Shown: positions 21,940 to 31,479, counted from the first letter of the stretch. The stretch is DNA of 37,770 nucleotides from Oscillospiraceae bacterium (GCA_017439805.1 JAFSIK010000012.1:1-37770); one strand, 5' to 3'. A program made the numbers and translations. The notes: generated from the letters alone by a model not told the origin.

Positions 21940-23982
21940 TTACGCCTCCGTTTCAATGATGATATCGCCGTAAACGTCGATGGAAGCCTTCATTCCGGGA
22001 TAAATTACGGAAGAAGCGCTGATCTCCTCGATGATGGCGGGGCCTTCAACTTCCATGCCGGGAGAGAGCTTCTGACGGTCGTAAATTCTGGTGTCCAGCT
22101 TACCCTCGCCCTCGAAAATAACGGGTCTAACTTCCTTGATGCACTCTTCAAGAGTATAGGGCTGAGCATCGATCTCCTTGATGGGAGTCTTTTCGATACG
22201 GCCGAAGGAAGCAAGGTGCATATTTACGATTTCAACCGGGCTGTCGTCCAGGCGGAAGGAGTAGTTCTGGAAATGCTCCTTGTGGAACGCCTCGATGAAC
22301 TGGCCCAGATTTTCGGCGCTGATATCCTCGTTGGGAACGCGCACCTTAACGGTATGGTCCTGACCCTGATAGCGCATATCAAGGTAGTGCATGAAGTAAA
22401 CGTCCTCTTCCTTTACGCCCTTGGCCGCGTTGTCCGCGATGGCCTTGGCCTCAAGCTTGCGCCACTCGGAGTTGATGGCATCAAAGTCGGGGCTGATAAG
22501 GGGCATGAAGTAGGTCTGGATGTCGTCGCAGCGCAGGTCGGTCATCAGCATGCCCCAGGCGGAGAACACGGAAGCAGCATTGGGGATGATGACCTTTTTG
22601 ATGTTCAGCTCTTTTGCCAGAGCCGCGGCATGCATGGGGCCGCCGCCGCCAAAAGCAACCAGAACGAAATCACGGGGGTCATAGCCCTTACGGACGGAGA
22701 CCAGCTTGAGAGCGTTGAGCATATTGGAGTTGGCAACGCGGATGATGCCCAGGGCGGCTTCCTCGGCGTCAAGGCCGAAGGGTTTGCCAACCTGCTCCTC
22801 AATGGCGGCGCAAACGGCGTCCATATTAACGTCCATATCGAAATTCTTGGGGGACAGACGGCCGGTGACCAGATTTGCGTCGGTGGTGGTGGGTTTCAGA
22901 CCGCCCTTGCCGTAAGCCACGGGGCCGGGCAGAGCGCCGGCGGACTGGGGGCCTACGCGCAGGGAGTTGGTGTTGTCAATCCAGGCGATGGAGCCGCCGC
23001 CGTTGCCGATTTCAACGATGTCAACAACGGGCACCTTGATGGGATAGCCGGGCCAGCGGTCGGTTTTTTCGATTTTATACTCGGTGGTGGTCTTGACCTC
23101 GCCGCCGTCAACCAGAGAACACTTTGCGGTGGTGCCTCCGATATCGAAGGCGATGACCTTGTCCTCGCCCAGCATCTTGCCCAGCATAGCCGCGCCGTAG
23201 ATGCCGGCAACAGGGCCGGACTCAACCATGTTGATGGGGGTCTCCTTGGCGTTGTCAAAGGTAGTGGTGCCGCCGTTGGACTGCATAATGTACTTGGGGC
23301 ACTTGATGCCGGAGGCCTCAAGCTCCTTGTAAAGCTTGTCGATATAAACCTTTGCGGCAGGCATTACGTAAGAGTTGAGAACGGCGGTGTATTCACGCTC
23401 GTACTCACGCCACTCCTTGGAAACTTCGTGGGAGGCGGTGACCATAACCTCGGGCCACAGCTCGTTTATAAGTTCCTTGGTGCGGATTTCGTGGGCGGGG
23501 TTTACATAGGCGTGGAGATATACAACGGCGATAGCCTCAACACCCTCTGCTTTCAGCTTTTCAACGCAGGCGCGAACATCGTCCTCGTTGAGAACCTCGG
23601 TCTCGTTACCCTGATAATCCATTCGCTCATTGACCTCAAGGCGCAGGTAACGGGGTACAAAGGGCTCGGGCTTTTTAAAGTTGAAGTTAAACAGGTCGGG
23701 GCGGTTGCCGCGTCCGATTTCAAGAATGTCGCGGAAACCCTTGGTGGTGATAAGTCCGGTCTTGGCGCCCTTGCGCTCGGTAAGAGCGTTGATAACCACG
23801 GTGGTGCCGTGGGTCAGGTCCTTGACAGCGGTGGGATCGATGTTGCACTTGTTGATTACGTCCAGCACGCCCTGCTCAAAATTGGGAGGGGTAGTGTGGC
23901 TTTTGTTTACGTGTATGGCACCGTCGTTATCGATATATACAATATCGGTAAAGGTGCCGCCGATGTCGGTTGCAATTCTCAT
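21940..23982 (-). CDS. hyuA: Hydantoinase A / 5-oxoprolinase alpha-type subunit
   Basis: The 680-residue HyuA has the N-terminal ATP-site motif DIGGTFTDIV, the repeat ASKHA phosphate loop FDIGGTTAKCSLVDGG in the middle, LTHGTTVVINALTERKGAKT, and the conserved AFGGGGPMHAAALAKEL. It couples ATP hydrolysis to opening of a cyclic amide together with HyuB. Its ATGA start overlaps the OppF stop by 4 bases, tying its translation to the ABC transporter. Length and motifs are complete. Confidence 0.93.
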   Translation of the reverse strand: MRIATDIGGTFTDIVYIDNDGAIHVNKSHTTPPNFEQGVLDVINKCNIDPTAVKDLTHGTTVVINALTERKGAKTGLITTKGFRDILEIGRGNRPDLFNFNFKKPEPFVPRYLRLEVNERMDYQGNETEVLNEDDVRACVEKLKAEGVEAIAVVYLHAYVNPAHEIRTKELINELWPEVMVTASHEVSKEWREYEREYTAVLNSYVMPAAKVYIDKLYKELEASGIKCPKYIMQSNGGTTTFDNAKETPINMVESGPVAGIYGAAMLGKMLGEDKVIAFDIGGTTAKCSLVDGGEVKTTTEYKIEKTDRWPGYPIKVPVVDIVEIGNGGGSIAWIDNTNSLRVGPQSAGALPGPVAYGKGGLKPTTTDANLVTGRLSPKNFDMDVNMDAVCAAIEEQVGKPFGLDAEEAALGIIRVANSNMLNALKLVSVRKGYDPRDFVLVAFGGGGPMHAAALAKELNIKKVIIPNAASVFSAWGMLMTDLRCDDIQTYFMPLISPDFDAINSEWRKLEAKAIADNAAKGVKEEDVYFMHYLDMRYQGQDHTVKVRVPNEDISAENLGQFIEAFHKEHFQNYSFRLDDSPVEIVNMHLASFGRIEKTPIKEIDAQPYTLEECIKEVRPVIFEGEGKLDTRIYDRQKLSPGMEVEGPAIIEEISASSVIYPGMKASIDVYGDIIIETEA

Positions 23983-24995
23983 TTCGTTTCCTCCTCATTG
24001 TTGTTGGGGGTGCCCAGTCCCACTCCGCAATAGTGACAGCGGGCCTGATGGTTCTCTCCTCTTTCCACCATAACGGGGTCGTCCTGTTTGCAGATGTCCT
24101 GCACATAGGGACAGCGCAGGTGGAAGCTGCATCCGGGGGGAATGTTTACGGGAGAGGGAATTTCACCGCGGGATTCGATCTTTGCCGGTTTCAGCGCCTC
24201 TTCCTCCTCGCTTACAACAGGTATGGAGGAAATAAGCATCTGGGTGTAAGGGTGCTCGGGACGGCGGAAGAAAGTCTCCGCCGGAGCTATCTCTGCCACC
24301 TTGCCAAGGTAGAGTATGGCAACGCGGTCGGCGATATTTCTCATAAGGCTCAGGTCGTGGGTTATGAACAGATAGGTCAGGTTCTTTTCCTTCTGGAGTT
24401 TGAGCAGCATATTGATTATCTTTGCCTGAATGGAAACGTCCAGAGCGGAGGTGGGCTCGTCCAGAATGATGAACTTGGGGTCGGTGGCAAGGGCGCGTGC
24501 GATGGCGACCATCTGCTTTTCGCCGCCGCCGATGGAAGCGGGAGATTTGTACATATAATGCTCGGGCAGTTCAACCATGCGCAGCAGTTCTTTTACACGC
24601 TCAACTCTCTCTGCCTTGTTTTTGCACATTTTGTGCACCTTCAGAGGCAACTCAAGAATTTCGCCGATGTTCTGCTGGGGGTTAAGGGCGGAGCCGGGGT
24701 CCTGAAAAACGATCTGCATGTCCTTTTTTATTTTCATGGGGCGGCCCTTTTTGCGCACGCTCTGTCCGTCGAAAATTATTTCACCGCCGCTGGGCTCGTA
24801 CATACCGATGACGGAGTACGCGATTGTGCTCTTGCCGGAGCCGCTTTCGCCTACAAGTCCGATGATCTCGCCCTGCTTTACCTCAAGGGAAACATCGTCG
24901 ACAGCCTTGACAAAAAGGGGTTTGCCGTCCTTGCCCTTTCCGGCGGGAAAATACTGCTTGAGGTGGTCAAGCTTCAAAATAATATTATCAGCCAT
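23979..24995 (-). CDS. Peptide ABC transporter ATP-binding protein (OppF/DppF type)
   Basis: The 338-residue ATPase has Walker A GESGSGKST, Q-loop FQDPGSALNP, signature SIGGGEKQMVAIARAL (an unusual form of LSGGQ), Walker B FIILDEPTSALDVS, H-loop FITHD and a C-terminal oligopeptide-transporter domain with the Cys pattern CSFHLRCPYVQDIC. It energises uptake with OppD. It starts 2 bases after the OppD stop and overlaps hyuA by 4 bases. Confidence 0.93.
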   Translation of the reverse strand: MADNIILKLDHLKQYFPAGKGKDGKPLFVKAVDDVSLEVKQGEIIGLVGESGSGKSTIAYSVIGMYEPSGGEIIFDGQSVRKKGRPMKIKKDMQIVFQDPGSALNPQQNIGEILELPLKVHKMCKNKAERVERVKELLRMVELPEHYMYKSPASIGGGEKQMVAIARALATDPKFIILDEPTSALDVSIQAKIINMLLKLQKEKNLTYLFITHDLSLMRNIADRVAILYLGKVAEIAPAETFFRRPEHPYTQMLISSIPVVSEEEEALKPAKIESRGEIPSPVNIPPGCSFHLRCPYVQDICKQDDPVMVERGENHQARCHYCGVGLGTPNNNEEETK

Positions 24996-24997
24996 TT

Positions 24998-25987
24998 TTA
25001 AACCTCCTCAATGTTGAAACAGGCAACCTTGTGGCCGTTGCCCACGTCCACAAGCTCGGGCTTGTTTTCAAGGCACTGCTCGGTGGCGCGGGGACAGCGG
25101 GGTGCGAAGCGGCAACCCTTGGGGGGATAGAGATAGTCGGGAATGGAGCCGTAAATGCCGGCCTGGATGCCGCCGCCTGCCAGACGGGGCACTGCCTCCA
25201 TCAGTCCGATGGTATAGGGATGAAGCTGCTTTCTGAAAAGCTCCGCCGTGGGGGCGGCTTCGACCACGGTTCCGGCGTACATGACGTTGATGCTGTCGGT
25301 AAGCTCCCGGGCCACGCCCAGAGAGTGGGTTATCATAATAAGGGCCATATCACGCTCTTCAACCAGACGGTCGAGAGTCTTATGAACCTGATCCTGAATG
25401 GTAACGTCCAGAGCTGTGCCGGGCTCGTCGGCGATCATAAGGTCGCGCTGGGTCATAATGGCCATTGCGATGCAGATTCTCTGCTTCATGCCGCCGGACA
25501 GCTGCACGGGATAGTAATCGAAAATACGTTCGGGGTCGGGAATGAAAACGTCGCGGATGGCGTTGAGTACCATTTCCCTGCGTTCGGCCTTGGTTTTTCC
25601 CTTGCCCTGATCGGAGTTTTTCGCCACCTCCATCATCTGCTGGCCGATGGTGAAAACCGGGTTGAGGGCGGCGGAGGGTTCCTGGTAAATCATTGAAATC
25701 TCGCCGCTGCGGACCTTGCCCAGCTGGCGGGAGTTCATTTTCAGAGTGTCCTCGCCCTTATAGAGAATCTCGCCCTCGGGGATAACGTACTGTCCCTCGG
25801 GCAGGATGCCCAGAATGGATTTTACGGTGGTGGTCTTGCCGCAGCCGGCCTCGCCTACTATGCCCACCTTTTCGCCCTGATGGACGGTGATGTTCACGCC
25901 GTCAAGGACCTTGGAATAGCCTTTGTAAACTTTAAACCACAGCTTGAGATTTTTTATCTCAAGGATGGGGGTCTTTTCATTACTCAT
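24998..25987 (-). CDS. Peptide ABC transporter ATP-binding protein (OppD/DppD type)
   Basis: The 329-residue ATPase has Walker A GEAGCGKTT, Q-loop YQEPSAALNP, signature LSGGMKQRICIAMAI, Walker B LMIADEPGTALDVT, H-loop MITHS and the C-terminal GCRFAPRCPRATEQC domain. The last catalytic Glu neighbour is regular, so both ATP sites of the D/F pair look functional. The start chosen (MSNEKTP, 25987) overlaps the end of the permease gene by 8 bases. Confidence 0.92.
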   Translation of the reverse strand: MSNEKTPILEIKNLKLWFKVYKGYSKVLDGVNITVHQGEKVGIVGEAGCGKTTTVKSILGILPEGQYVIPEGEILYKGEDTLKMNSRQLGKVRSGEISMIYQEPSAALNPVFTIGQQMMEVAKNSDQGKGKTKAERREMVLNAIRDVFIPDPERIFDYYPVQLSGGMKQRICIAMAIMTQRDLMIADEPGTALDVTIQDQVHKTLDRLVEERDMALIMITHSLGVARELTDSINVMYAGTVVEAAPTAELFRKQLHPYTIGLMEAVPRLAGGGIQAGIYGSIPDYLYPPKGCRFAPRCPRATEQCLENKPELVDVGNGHKVACFNIEEV

Positions 25988-26942
25988 ACTTGCTGTCCCC
26001 CTTGGAAAGCATATCGCCGATGCCGTCACCCATGAAGTTGAATCCCATGATGATGATAATTATGGCAAGGCAGGGGAAAATGGTCATCCACCACTGGTCG
26101 GGCATATAGCGTGCGCCGTCGGATACCATCTGACCCAGGGAAGGAATGGGAGGCTGCTCGCCCATGCCAACGTAGCTGAGGGTGGCGCCCATCAGGATTA
26201 CCCAGCCTACGTCCAGAGACATCTTGGTAAGAATGGGAGACAGGCAGTTGGGCAGAATTTCTTTGAAGATAATGTGAGCCTTGCTGGCACCCAGAAGCTG
26301 AGCGGAAACGACATAATACTCGTTTTTGCAGGAGGTGGCCACGCCGTAGACGATACGGGTGTACCAGGGCCACCACATAATGGTAATTGCAAGCATGGAG
26401 TTGGTCAGATTGGGCTTGAGAATGGATGCCACGGCCAGAGCCAGAAGCAGAGCGGGTACGGACAGGAAAATGTCGGAAATTCGCATAATGACGGTGTCCA
26501 CCCATGTACGGTTCATAAAGCCCGCCAGAAGACCGAGGAAAGTGCCCACAGGCACGGATATGACCAGTACCAGAATCGCCATTTTCAGAGCGCCTCTGAA
26601 AGAGAAAACGATGCGGGTAAGAATGTCGCGGCCCATATTGTCGGTACCCAGAAGATACTGACCGCAGGGAGCCTTAGTGGAATTTGCAAAGTCGGTAAAT
26701 GCACCGGCGTGCTCGGGATAGGGGGTTATCTTGCCGGCAAAAATCGCCGCCAGAACAACGATTACAACGATTATAAGACCGATGACGCTGAGCTTGTTGT
26801 GGGAGAAGCGGTACCAGGCTCTTTTCAGATTTTCCTTGCGCATCTCTTTAAAGCTGCCGATGCTTCTCTCTTCGGGGCGGTGCGCCTCATAAGCCAGAGC
26901 TTTTTTAAGTTCTTTTTCGCGTTTTCTTGCGCTCACAGCCAT
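25980..26942 (-). CDS. Peptide ABC transporter permease (OppC/DppC type)
   Basis: The 320-residue permease has a long cytoplasmic N-terminus, a first helix at about 50-72, the FLLGTDNMGRDILTR-like loop (YLLGTDNMGRDIL) typical of OppC, and the EAA coupling loop QLLGASKAHIIFKEILPN. Five more helices follow, with a large last loop LGQMVSDGARYMPDQWW. The ATG overlaps the OppB stop (TAATG). Confidence 0.92.
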   Translation of the reverse strand: MAVSARKREKELKKALAYEAHRPEERSIGSFKEMRKENLKRAWYRFSHNKLSVIGLIIVVIVVLAAIFAGKITPYPEHAGAFTDFANSTKAPCGQYLLGTDNMGRDILTRIVFSFRGALKMAILVLVISVPVGTFLGLLAGFMNRTWVDTVIMRISDIFLSVPALLLALAVASILKPNLTNSMLAITIMWWPWYTRIVYGVATSCKNEYYVVSAQLLGASKAHIIFKEILPNCLSPILTKMSLDVGWVILMGATLSYVGMGEQPPIPSLGQMVSDGARYMPDQWWMTIFPCLAIIIIIMGFNFMGDGIGDMLSKGDSKYE

Positions 26943-27964
26943 TATTTCGCACCTCCCAGTCGGATTCTCGGGTCAAGACCCGCAACGATAAGGTCAACGA
27001 TGATATTTACGATGACGAATATCAGGCCGAATATCAGCAGTACCGCGGCAATGGCGTTAAGGTCCTTGCCAAGCATGCTGGACAGGCCGTAGCGGGAAAT
27101 GCCGGGCCAGTTGAAAATGGTCTCTACAAGGAAAGCATTGCCCATAAGAGAGGCAATGTCCATACCCATGCAGGAAACGGCGGGAATGAGGGAAGGCTTG
27201 AGCTGGTATTTACGCAGAATCTTGCCTTCGGGTACGCCGTAGCCGCGCATAGCGGACAGATAGTCCTTGCTGCCGTTTTCAACCATAGAGTTGCGGATAA
27301 TGCGGGCCTCCTGGCACAGGCCGCCCAGAGCGAGGGCGAAAGCAGGCACCAGAAGATGCAGGAATGCATTGAAAAACACCTTGATATCGCCTGCAATCAG
27401 TGCGTCAATTGTGTAAAAACCGGTAACGGTTGCAGGGGCGGTCAGGCCATAGCTGAGACGTCCCAGCACGGGGATTATCTTCCACACATGACCGAAAAAC
27501 AGCAAAAGCAGGGTGGCGATAACAAAGCTGGGCATGGCAACGCCTATGTAGGACAGGACGCGGACAATGGCGTCAACGATGGTGTTGCGGTACTTGGCTG
27601 CCAGTACGCCCAGTACGATGGACAAAATTACCAGAATAATTGCGGCCATAACAACCAGCTCAAGGGTAGCGGGAAGGAACTCCGCCACGTCCATGGCAAC
27701 AGGACGGTCGGTGGAGGTGGATGTTCCGAAGTCGCCGCGGAGAACGCCGCCTATCCAGTAAAAATACTGCAGCAGCATCGGGTCGTAAAGATGGTTCGCA
27801 ATACGGTAATTTTCCTTAGCCTCCTCTGTAGCGGTGGAACCCAGCGCCATTGTTGCCACGTCGCCGGGCATAATTCTGGAGATAACGAAGATAACGATGG
27901 AAAGACCGATCATTACCACCACTGCCAGAAGCAGGCGCTTAAGGAGATATTTCTTGAAATTCAC
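26942..27964 (-). CDS. Peptide ABC transporter permease (OppB/DppB type)
   Basis: This OppB-type permease shows the N-terminal KKYLLKRLLLAVVVMIGLSI helix, the PGD loop with YDPMLLQYFYWIGGVLRGDFG, and the EAA motif SAMRGYGVPEGKILRKY. The open frame reaches an ATG at 28000, but nothing like a ribosome site precedes it. A GTG at 27964 has AGGAGC 10 bases upstream and gives the usual OppB start (MNFKKYLLKR, 340 residues), so it is preferred. Confidence 0.9.
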   Translation of the reverse strand: MNFKKYLLKRLLLAVVVMIGLSIVIFVISRIMPGDVATMALGSTATEEAKENYRIANHLYDPMLLQYFYWIGGVLRGDFGTSTSTDRPVAMDVAEFLPATLELVVMAAIILVILSIVLGVLAAKYRNTIVDAIVRVLSYIGVAMPSFVIATLLLLFFGHVWKIIPVLGRLSYGLTAPATVTGFYTIDALIAGDIKVFFNAFLHLLVPAFALALGGLCQEARIIRNSMVENGSKDYLSAMRGYGVPEGKILRKYQLKPSLIPAVSCMGMDIASLMGNAFLVETIFNWPGISRYGLSSMLGKDLNAIAAVLLIFGLIFVIVNIIVDLIVAGLDPRIRLGGAK

Positions 27965-28037
27965 GGGGATTTTCGCTCCTTTTCGTGCTATTCGGGGCAT
28001 ATTTTACAATTTTACTTTATACCCCGGGTACGGCAGA

Positions 28038-28064
28038 AACCGTCCGGGAGTCTCCCGGACGGTT
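28038..28064 (-). other. Strong intercistronic stem-loop after the binding-protein gene
   Basis: AACCGTCCGGGAG pairs with CTCCCGGACGGTT, 13 bp with a minimal loop. No T tract follows leftward. Such hairpins behind ABC binding-protein genes commonly protect the upstream mRNA, allowing more binding protein than permease to be made. Confidence 0.65.
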
Positions 28065-28088
28065 CCTGATTAAATACAAAGTCAGGCT

Positions 28089-29744
28089 TTATTTATCGAG
28101 GACCTGGAAGTCCTTGAACAGGAAGTTATAGCCAAGGGTGGTGCTGGCCTCGCCTCTTTCAACGGCGGGGATAACAACATGGTCCGCATAGGCGCGAACT
28201 TCGCCCTGTTCGGTTACGGGAATACCGTAAACATTGTCCAGAGCCTCGCACTGGATTTCGTCATAGAGGGCATAGCGCTCTTCGGTATCCAGGGTGGCGA
28301 GCGCCTTGGAAATTTTTGCATTGAGTTCTTCGCTCTCCAGCCATTCGGTCTGCTGCCAGGTGCCAGTAGTATCCATAGACAGGCGCTGATAGATAAGGGA
28401 ACCGGCTTCGCCGTAGTCGGGAGAAACGTAGCATACGTTGCAGTGGGGGGTGGTTTCCATGCTGGCGGTGTTCTGAACCTGAGTGGCCCAGGCGACCTTG
28501 TTGACCTCAACCTTCAGGCCGATCTGGGAAGCGGAGGCCTGAATGAGCAGAGCCAGCTTCTCTTCGTCGGGAACCTCGGAAACCCAGGCAACGTTGATTG
28601 CCATTTCGCCGTTGAGCAGAGCGTCGGCGTACTTGGAAGCCTTGATTTCCTCAAGAGCCTTGTCCATGTTGTAGCCGATCTTTTCGGTGCTTACGTCGCT
28701 GCCGGCAAGGCGGGCGCCAACGTAGTTATTGGTGGGCAGATAGCCGGGGAACAGGGTGGTGTAAACCTGTTCGTAATCGATGAGGTAGGCAATGGCCTTA
28801 CGTACGTGAACGTCGTCCATGGGAGCGACTCTGGTGTTCATCATCAGGTATACCATCTGGCCGGCGCCGTAGGTGACGGTCTCAACGCCTTCCAGCTCGC
28901 CCAGAGCCTTGTAAGCCTCGTAGGTCTGCCACTGGTCGCTGATCTCCAGCTCGTTGTTGGCCATCATGGTACGTACGGTTGCAGCCTCGGTGCCGTTGAT
29001 AATCTCAACGGTCTCGGGAGCATTTTCATGGAAAGTGCCGTGATACTGGTCGAACTTCTTCATGACGATGCGGTCATTGATTGTGTACTTCTCGCAGTAG
29101 TAGGCGCCGGAGCCGGCGTCGTTGGTTGTCAGATAAGCGGTGCCGTAATCGCCGAATTCACCGTAGTCACCGTCGGCGGTGTTGGCCATAACAACGTCCT
29201 CGTTGACGATGTACAGGCGGCAAAGGATGTTGAGGATGGGAGCGAAGGTCTCGGTAAGAGTGATGACAACGGTCTTGTCGTCGGCAGCCTCAACGCTTTC
29301 GATGTGACCCTGGAACAGGTAGGTGTAACCCTGGCCGATGGTCATCATACGCTTGTAGCTGAAAGCAACGTCCTGAGCGGTCATATCGGAGCCGTCGTGG
29401 AACTTTACGCCGTCCTTAAGAGTAAAGGTATATACCAGACCGTCCTCGCTGATGGTGTAGTCAGCGGCAACGCCGTTGAGGATGGTGCCGTCCAGGTCGG
29501 GATAGACCAGGGAATCGTAAAGGTTTACGATAACCTCACAGGAGGCGGAGTCCATGCTGCTGGCGGGGTCAAAGGTGTCGCCAAAGGCGGTGGTCATACG
29601 GATGACCTTTCCGGCGGGGGCAGCATTGTTGCCGGCGGGAGGAGTGTTGGTGTCGGTGGTGGTGCCGCCGCAACCTGCCATGGCCAGAGCCAGAACCATA
29701 ACTGCCAGAGCAACAGTCACAACGCGTTTGAACATTTTTTTCAT
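28089..29744 (-). CDS. Family 5 extracellular solute-binding lipoprotein (peptide/nickel type)
   Basis: The 551-residue protein has a lipoprotein signal with lipobox AMAGC (C25), a Thr/Pro/Asn linker, and a full SBP_bac_5 fold: YTFTLKDGVKFHDGSDMTAQDVAFSYKR is split across the entry domain, followed by VRKAIAYLIDYEQVY, the usual second-lobe landmark. It captures the ligand outside the membrane for OppBCDF. It begins the 12-kb leftward array and has its own strong promoter; AAGGAGA lies about 12 bases before the ATG. Ligand unknown. Confidence 0.93.
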   Translation of the reverse strand: MKKMFKRVVTVALAVMVLALAMAGCGGTTTDTNTPPAGNNAAPAGKVIRMTTAFGDTFDPASSMDSASCEVIVNLYDSLVYPDLDGTILNGVAADYTISEDGLVYTFTLKDGVKFHDGSDMTAQDVAFSYKRMMTIGQGYTYLFQGHIESVEAADDKTVVITLTETFAPILNILCRLYIVNEDVVMANTADGDYGEFGDYGTAYLTTNDAGSGAYYCEKYTINDRIVMKKFDQYHGTFHENAPETVEIINGTEAATVRTMMANNELEISDQWQTYEAYKALGELEGVETVTYGAGQMVYLMMNTRVAPMDDVHVRKAIAYLIDYEQVYTTLFPGYLPTNNYVGARLAGSDVSTEKIGYNMDKALEEIKASKYADALLNGEMAINVAWVSEVPDEEKLALLIQASASQIGLKVEVNKVAWATQVQNTASMETTPHCNVCYVSPDYGEAGSLIYQRLSMDTTGTWQQTEWLESEELNAKISKALATLDTEERYALYDEIQCEALDNVYGIPVTEQGEVRAYADHVVIPAVERGEASTTLGYNFLFKDFQVLDK

Positions 29745-29854
29745 AATACGAGTTCTCCTTACATCAGGATTTTAAGGGGCGAAAGCCGTAAAGACCGGCC
29801 CATAAATACATTACATTTTGTCATGTTGTCATCGACATTTTGCAAGATGTGCGG

Positions 29855-29883
29855 ATTGTACCACATCATTTGGATGAAGTCAA
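29855..29883 (-). promoter_or_regulatory. Sigma-A promoter of the peptide/hydantoin array
   Basis: TTGACT (29883-29878), 17 bases, then TACAAT (29860-29855) on the minus strand, giving a leader of about 105 bases. No riboswitch or T-box features were recognised in that leader. Confidence 0.75.
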
Positions 29884-29941
29884 TGCGTCCGAAGAAAAAA
29901 ATGCGACCGTTTAAACTGTTTTTTACACATATTAATAAAAA

Positions 29942-29981
29942 ATAAGCAAAAAACGGGGGTGCCGTATTCGGTACCCCCGTT
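29942..29981 (-). terminator. Terminator of the pilus-like operon
   Basis: AACGGGGGT (29952-29960) pairs with ACCCCCGTT (29973-29981), extended by GCCG-TATT-CGGT. Read leftward it is followed by TTTTTTGCTTATTTTTT. It lies just past the PilT stop codon. Confidence 0.88.
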
Positions 29982-29997
29982 CTGTACTGTTTTATAT

Positions 29998-31065
29998 TCA
30001 TTCCGCGCCGGATATGCGTCTTTGCATCTGTTCCGGATTTTCCGCGTAATCAAGTGCGGTTTCTGCGGTTATGCGTCCTTCGGTAAACAGGCGGAAAATA
30101 CTCTGGTCCATTGTGACCATTCCCTCGCTGCCTCCCGCCGCCACAGCCGCGGGTATCTGGTGGTTTTTACAGTCGCGTATCATGCTGCGCACAGCGCCAG
30201 TCATATGCATGATCTCAAACGCCGGCACCATACCTCCGTTTACATCCGGCAGCAGTTGCTGGGACACCACGGTACAGAGCACCGCGCTGAGCTGTGTGCG
30301 TATCTGGGCCTGCTGGTCCGAGGGGAAAACGTCAATAATACGGTCAATGGTATTTACAGCTCCCCGGGTGTGCAGCGTTCCCAGGAGAAGATGCCCCGTC
30401 TCCGCCGCGGTCATTGCGGTACGTATGGTTTCCTGGTCTCTCATCTCTCCCAGCTGGATTACGTCCGGCGCCTGTCTCAGGCAGGAACGCAGCGCGGATA
30501 TACAGTCCTGCGTATCCACCGCAATCTCACGCTGGCTTACAATACTTTTCTTGTTCCTGTGCAGATACTCGATAGGGTCTTCAAGGGTGATTATATGACA
30601 GGCTCTGCTGCTGTTTATCCTGTCCACGATACAGGCCTGAGTGGTGGATTTGCCGCTGCCGGCGGTGCCGGTAAAGAGCACCATACCGCTTTTGAGTTCA
30701 GCAAGCTCCATCACCGCCGGGGGTATGCCAAGCTGCTGCCAGTCCGGGATATTGAAGGCCACCACCCGCACCACCGCAGCGCAGGAACCTCGCTGGCGAT
30801 AGGTATTTACCCTGAATCGGGCAAGCCCGGCAACGGAGAAGGAAAAATCATCGTCGCCGGTTCGGGTGAAGTTTTCACTGTCCCGCTGAGCCGCGTTATA
30901 TATTTCCTCTATAAGTTCTTCGCCGCGGGCCGGCACAACCTTTTCTTCTTCCAACGGCACAAGCTGTCCGTCCAGCTTTATGCTCACCGGCGCACCGGGC
31001 ACTATAAACAGGTCGGATGCACCCTGCCGGGCCGCCTGGGCAAGATATTCCATTAAAGCCGCCAT
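29998..31065 (-). CDS. pilT: PilT-type secretion/twitching ATPase
   Basis: The 355-residue ATPase has all parts of a PilT: N-terminal PAS-like domain, Walker A GTAGSGKS (133-140), Asp box ITLEDPIEY (159-167), Walker B VIQLGEMRD (202-210), His box AETGHLLLGTLHT (221-233), and the PilT-specific AVRSMIRDCK motif (AIRNLIR equivalent) near the end. In type IV pili PilT depolymerises the fibre from the cytoplasmic side. No PilB/GspE assembly ATPase exists in this operon, so either PilT here powers both directions or the extension motor is elsewhere. It is the last gene of the operon, 12 bases after a pilin-like gene. Confidence 0.92.
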   Translation of the reverse strand: MAALMEYLAQAARQGASDLFIVPGAPVSIKLDGQLVPLEEEKVVPARGEELIEEIYNAAQRDSENFTRTGDDDFSFSVAGLARFRVNTYRQRGSCAAVVRVVAFNIPDWQQLGIPPAVMELAELKSGMVLFTGTAGSGKSTTQACIVDRINSSRACHIITLEDPIEYLHRNKKSIVSQREIAVDTQDCISALRSCLRQAPDVIQLGEMRDQETIRTAMTAAETGHLLLGTLHTRGAVNTIDRIIDVFPSDQQAQIRTQLSAVLCTVVSQQLLPDVNGGMVPAFEIMHMTGAVRSMIRDCKNHQIPAAVAAGGSEGMVTMDQSIFRLFTEGRITAETALDYAENPEQMQRRISGAE

Positions 31066-31077
31066 TTGATTTCCCCC

Positions 31078-31479
31078 TTATTCTCCCGACCAGACGGGCA
31101 GCGAGTCATCTGCCTGCCACTGTCCGGAGGGTATAAGCTGCCAGCGCAGAATTTTATAATTTCCGCCATCAAGAGCCACCTTTACAGCCAGCTCCTGTGT
31201 TTTGGATACCGTACAGGTATATGAGTAAACTCCGCCGCCCTCATTTTTTACGTTTTCCGGTTCTTCTCCGGAGCGCAGCCGGGCAAGGATTTCCTCTGCC
31301 GCACAGTCTGCCGCGTAATAGCCTTCAACCGCATCTGCCGCACCGGAGCTTATTGCCTCTCCCGCTTTTGCGGTGGAAACCGACAGAAGCGCAAAAACCG
31401 TAAGGCACAGCACCGCAAATATAACAAGTATAGAGCTTCCGCCAACTATCGCCGGCCGCCTTTTAGGTTTTTTATCCAT
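31078..31479 (-). CDS. Small single-pass protein of the pilus-like operon (PilX-like position)
   Basis: The 133-residue product has a basic N-terminus, one hydrophobic helix at about 15-37 (SSILVIFAVLCLTVFALLSV) and a soluble domain. The helix start GGSSILVIF with following A/S-rich stretch and YYAADCAAEEILARL resembles minor pilins of the PilX/GspK kind, but no Glu at position +5 is present. The start overlaps the preceding gene by 8 bases. Membership in the machine is by gene context. Confidence 0.7.
   Translation of the reverse strand: MDKKPKRRPAIVGGSSILVIFAVLCLTVFALLSVSTAKAGEAISSGAADAVEGYYAADCAAEEILARLRSGEEPENVKNEGGGVYSYTCTVSKTQELAVKVALDGGNYKILRWQLIPSGQWQADDSLPVWSGE

Noticed and set aside
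20104..24033. A 1309-codon open frame on the plus strand, opposite hyuA and hyuB
   Set aside because: It runs exactly antisense to two complete, well-recognised genes, its product is Gly/Ala/Val/Asp-rich without any domain, and it arises from GC-rich third codon positions. It has no ribosome site.
28179..29945. A 588-codon open frame antisense to the solute-binding protein
   Set aside because: Shadow of a complete lipoprotein gene; low-complexity translation and no ribosome site.
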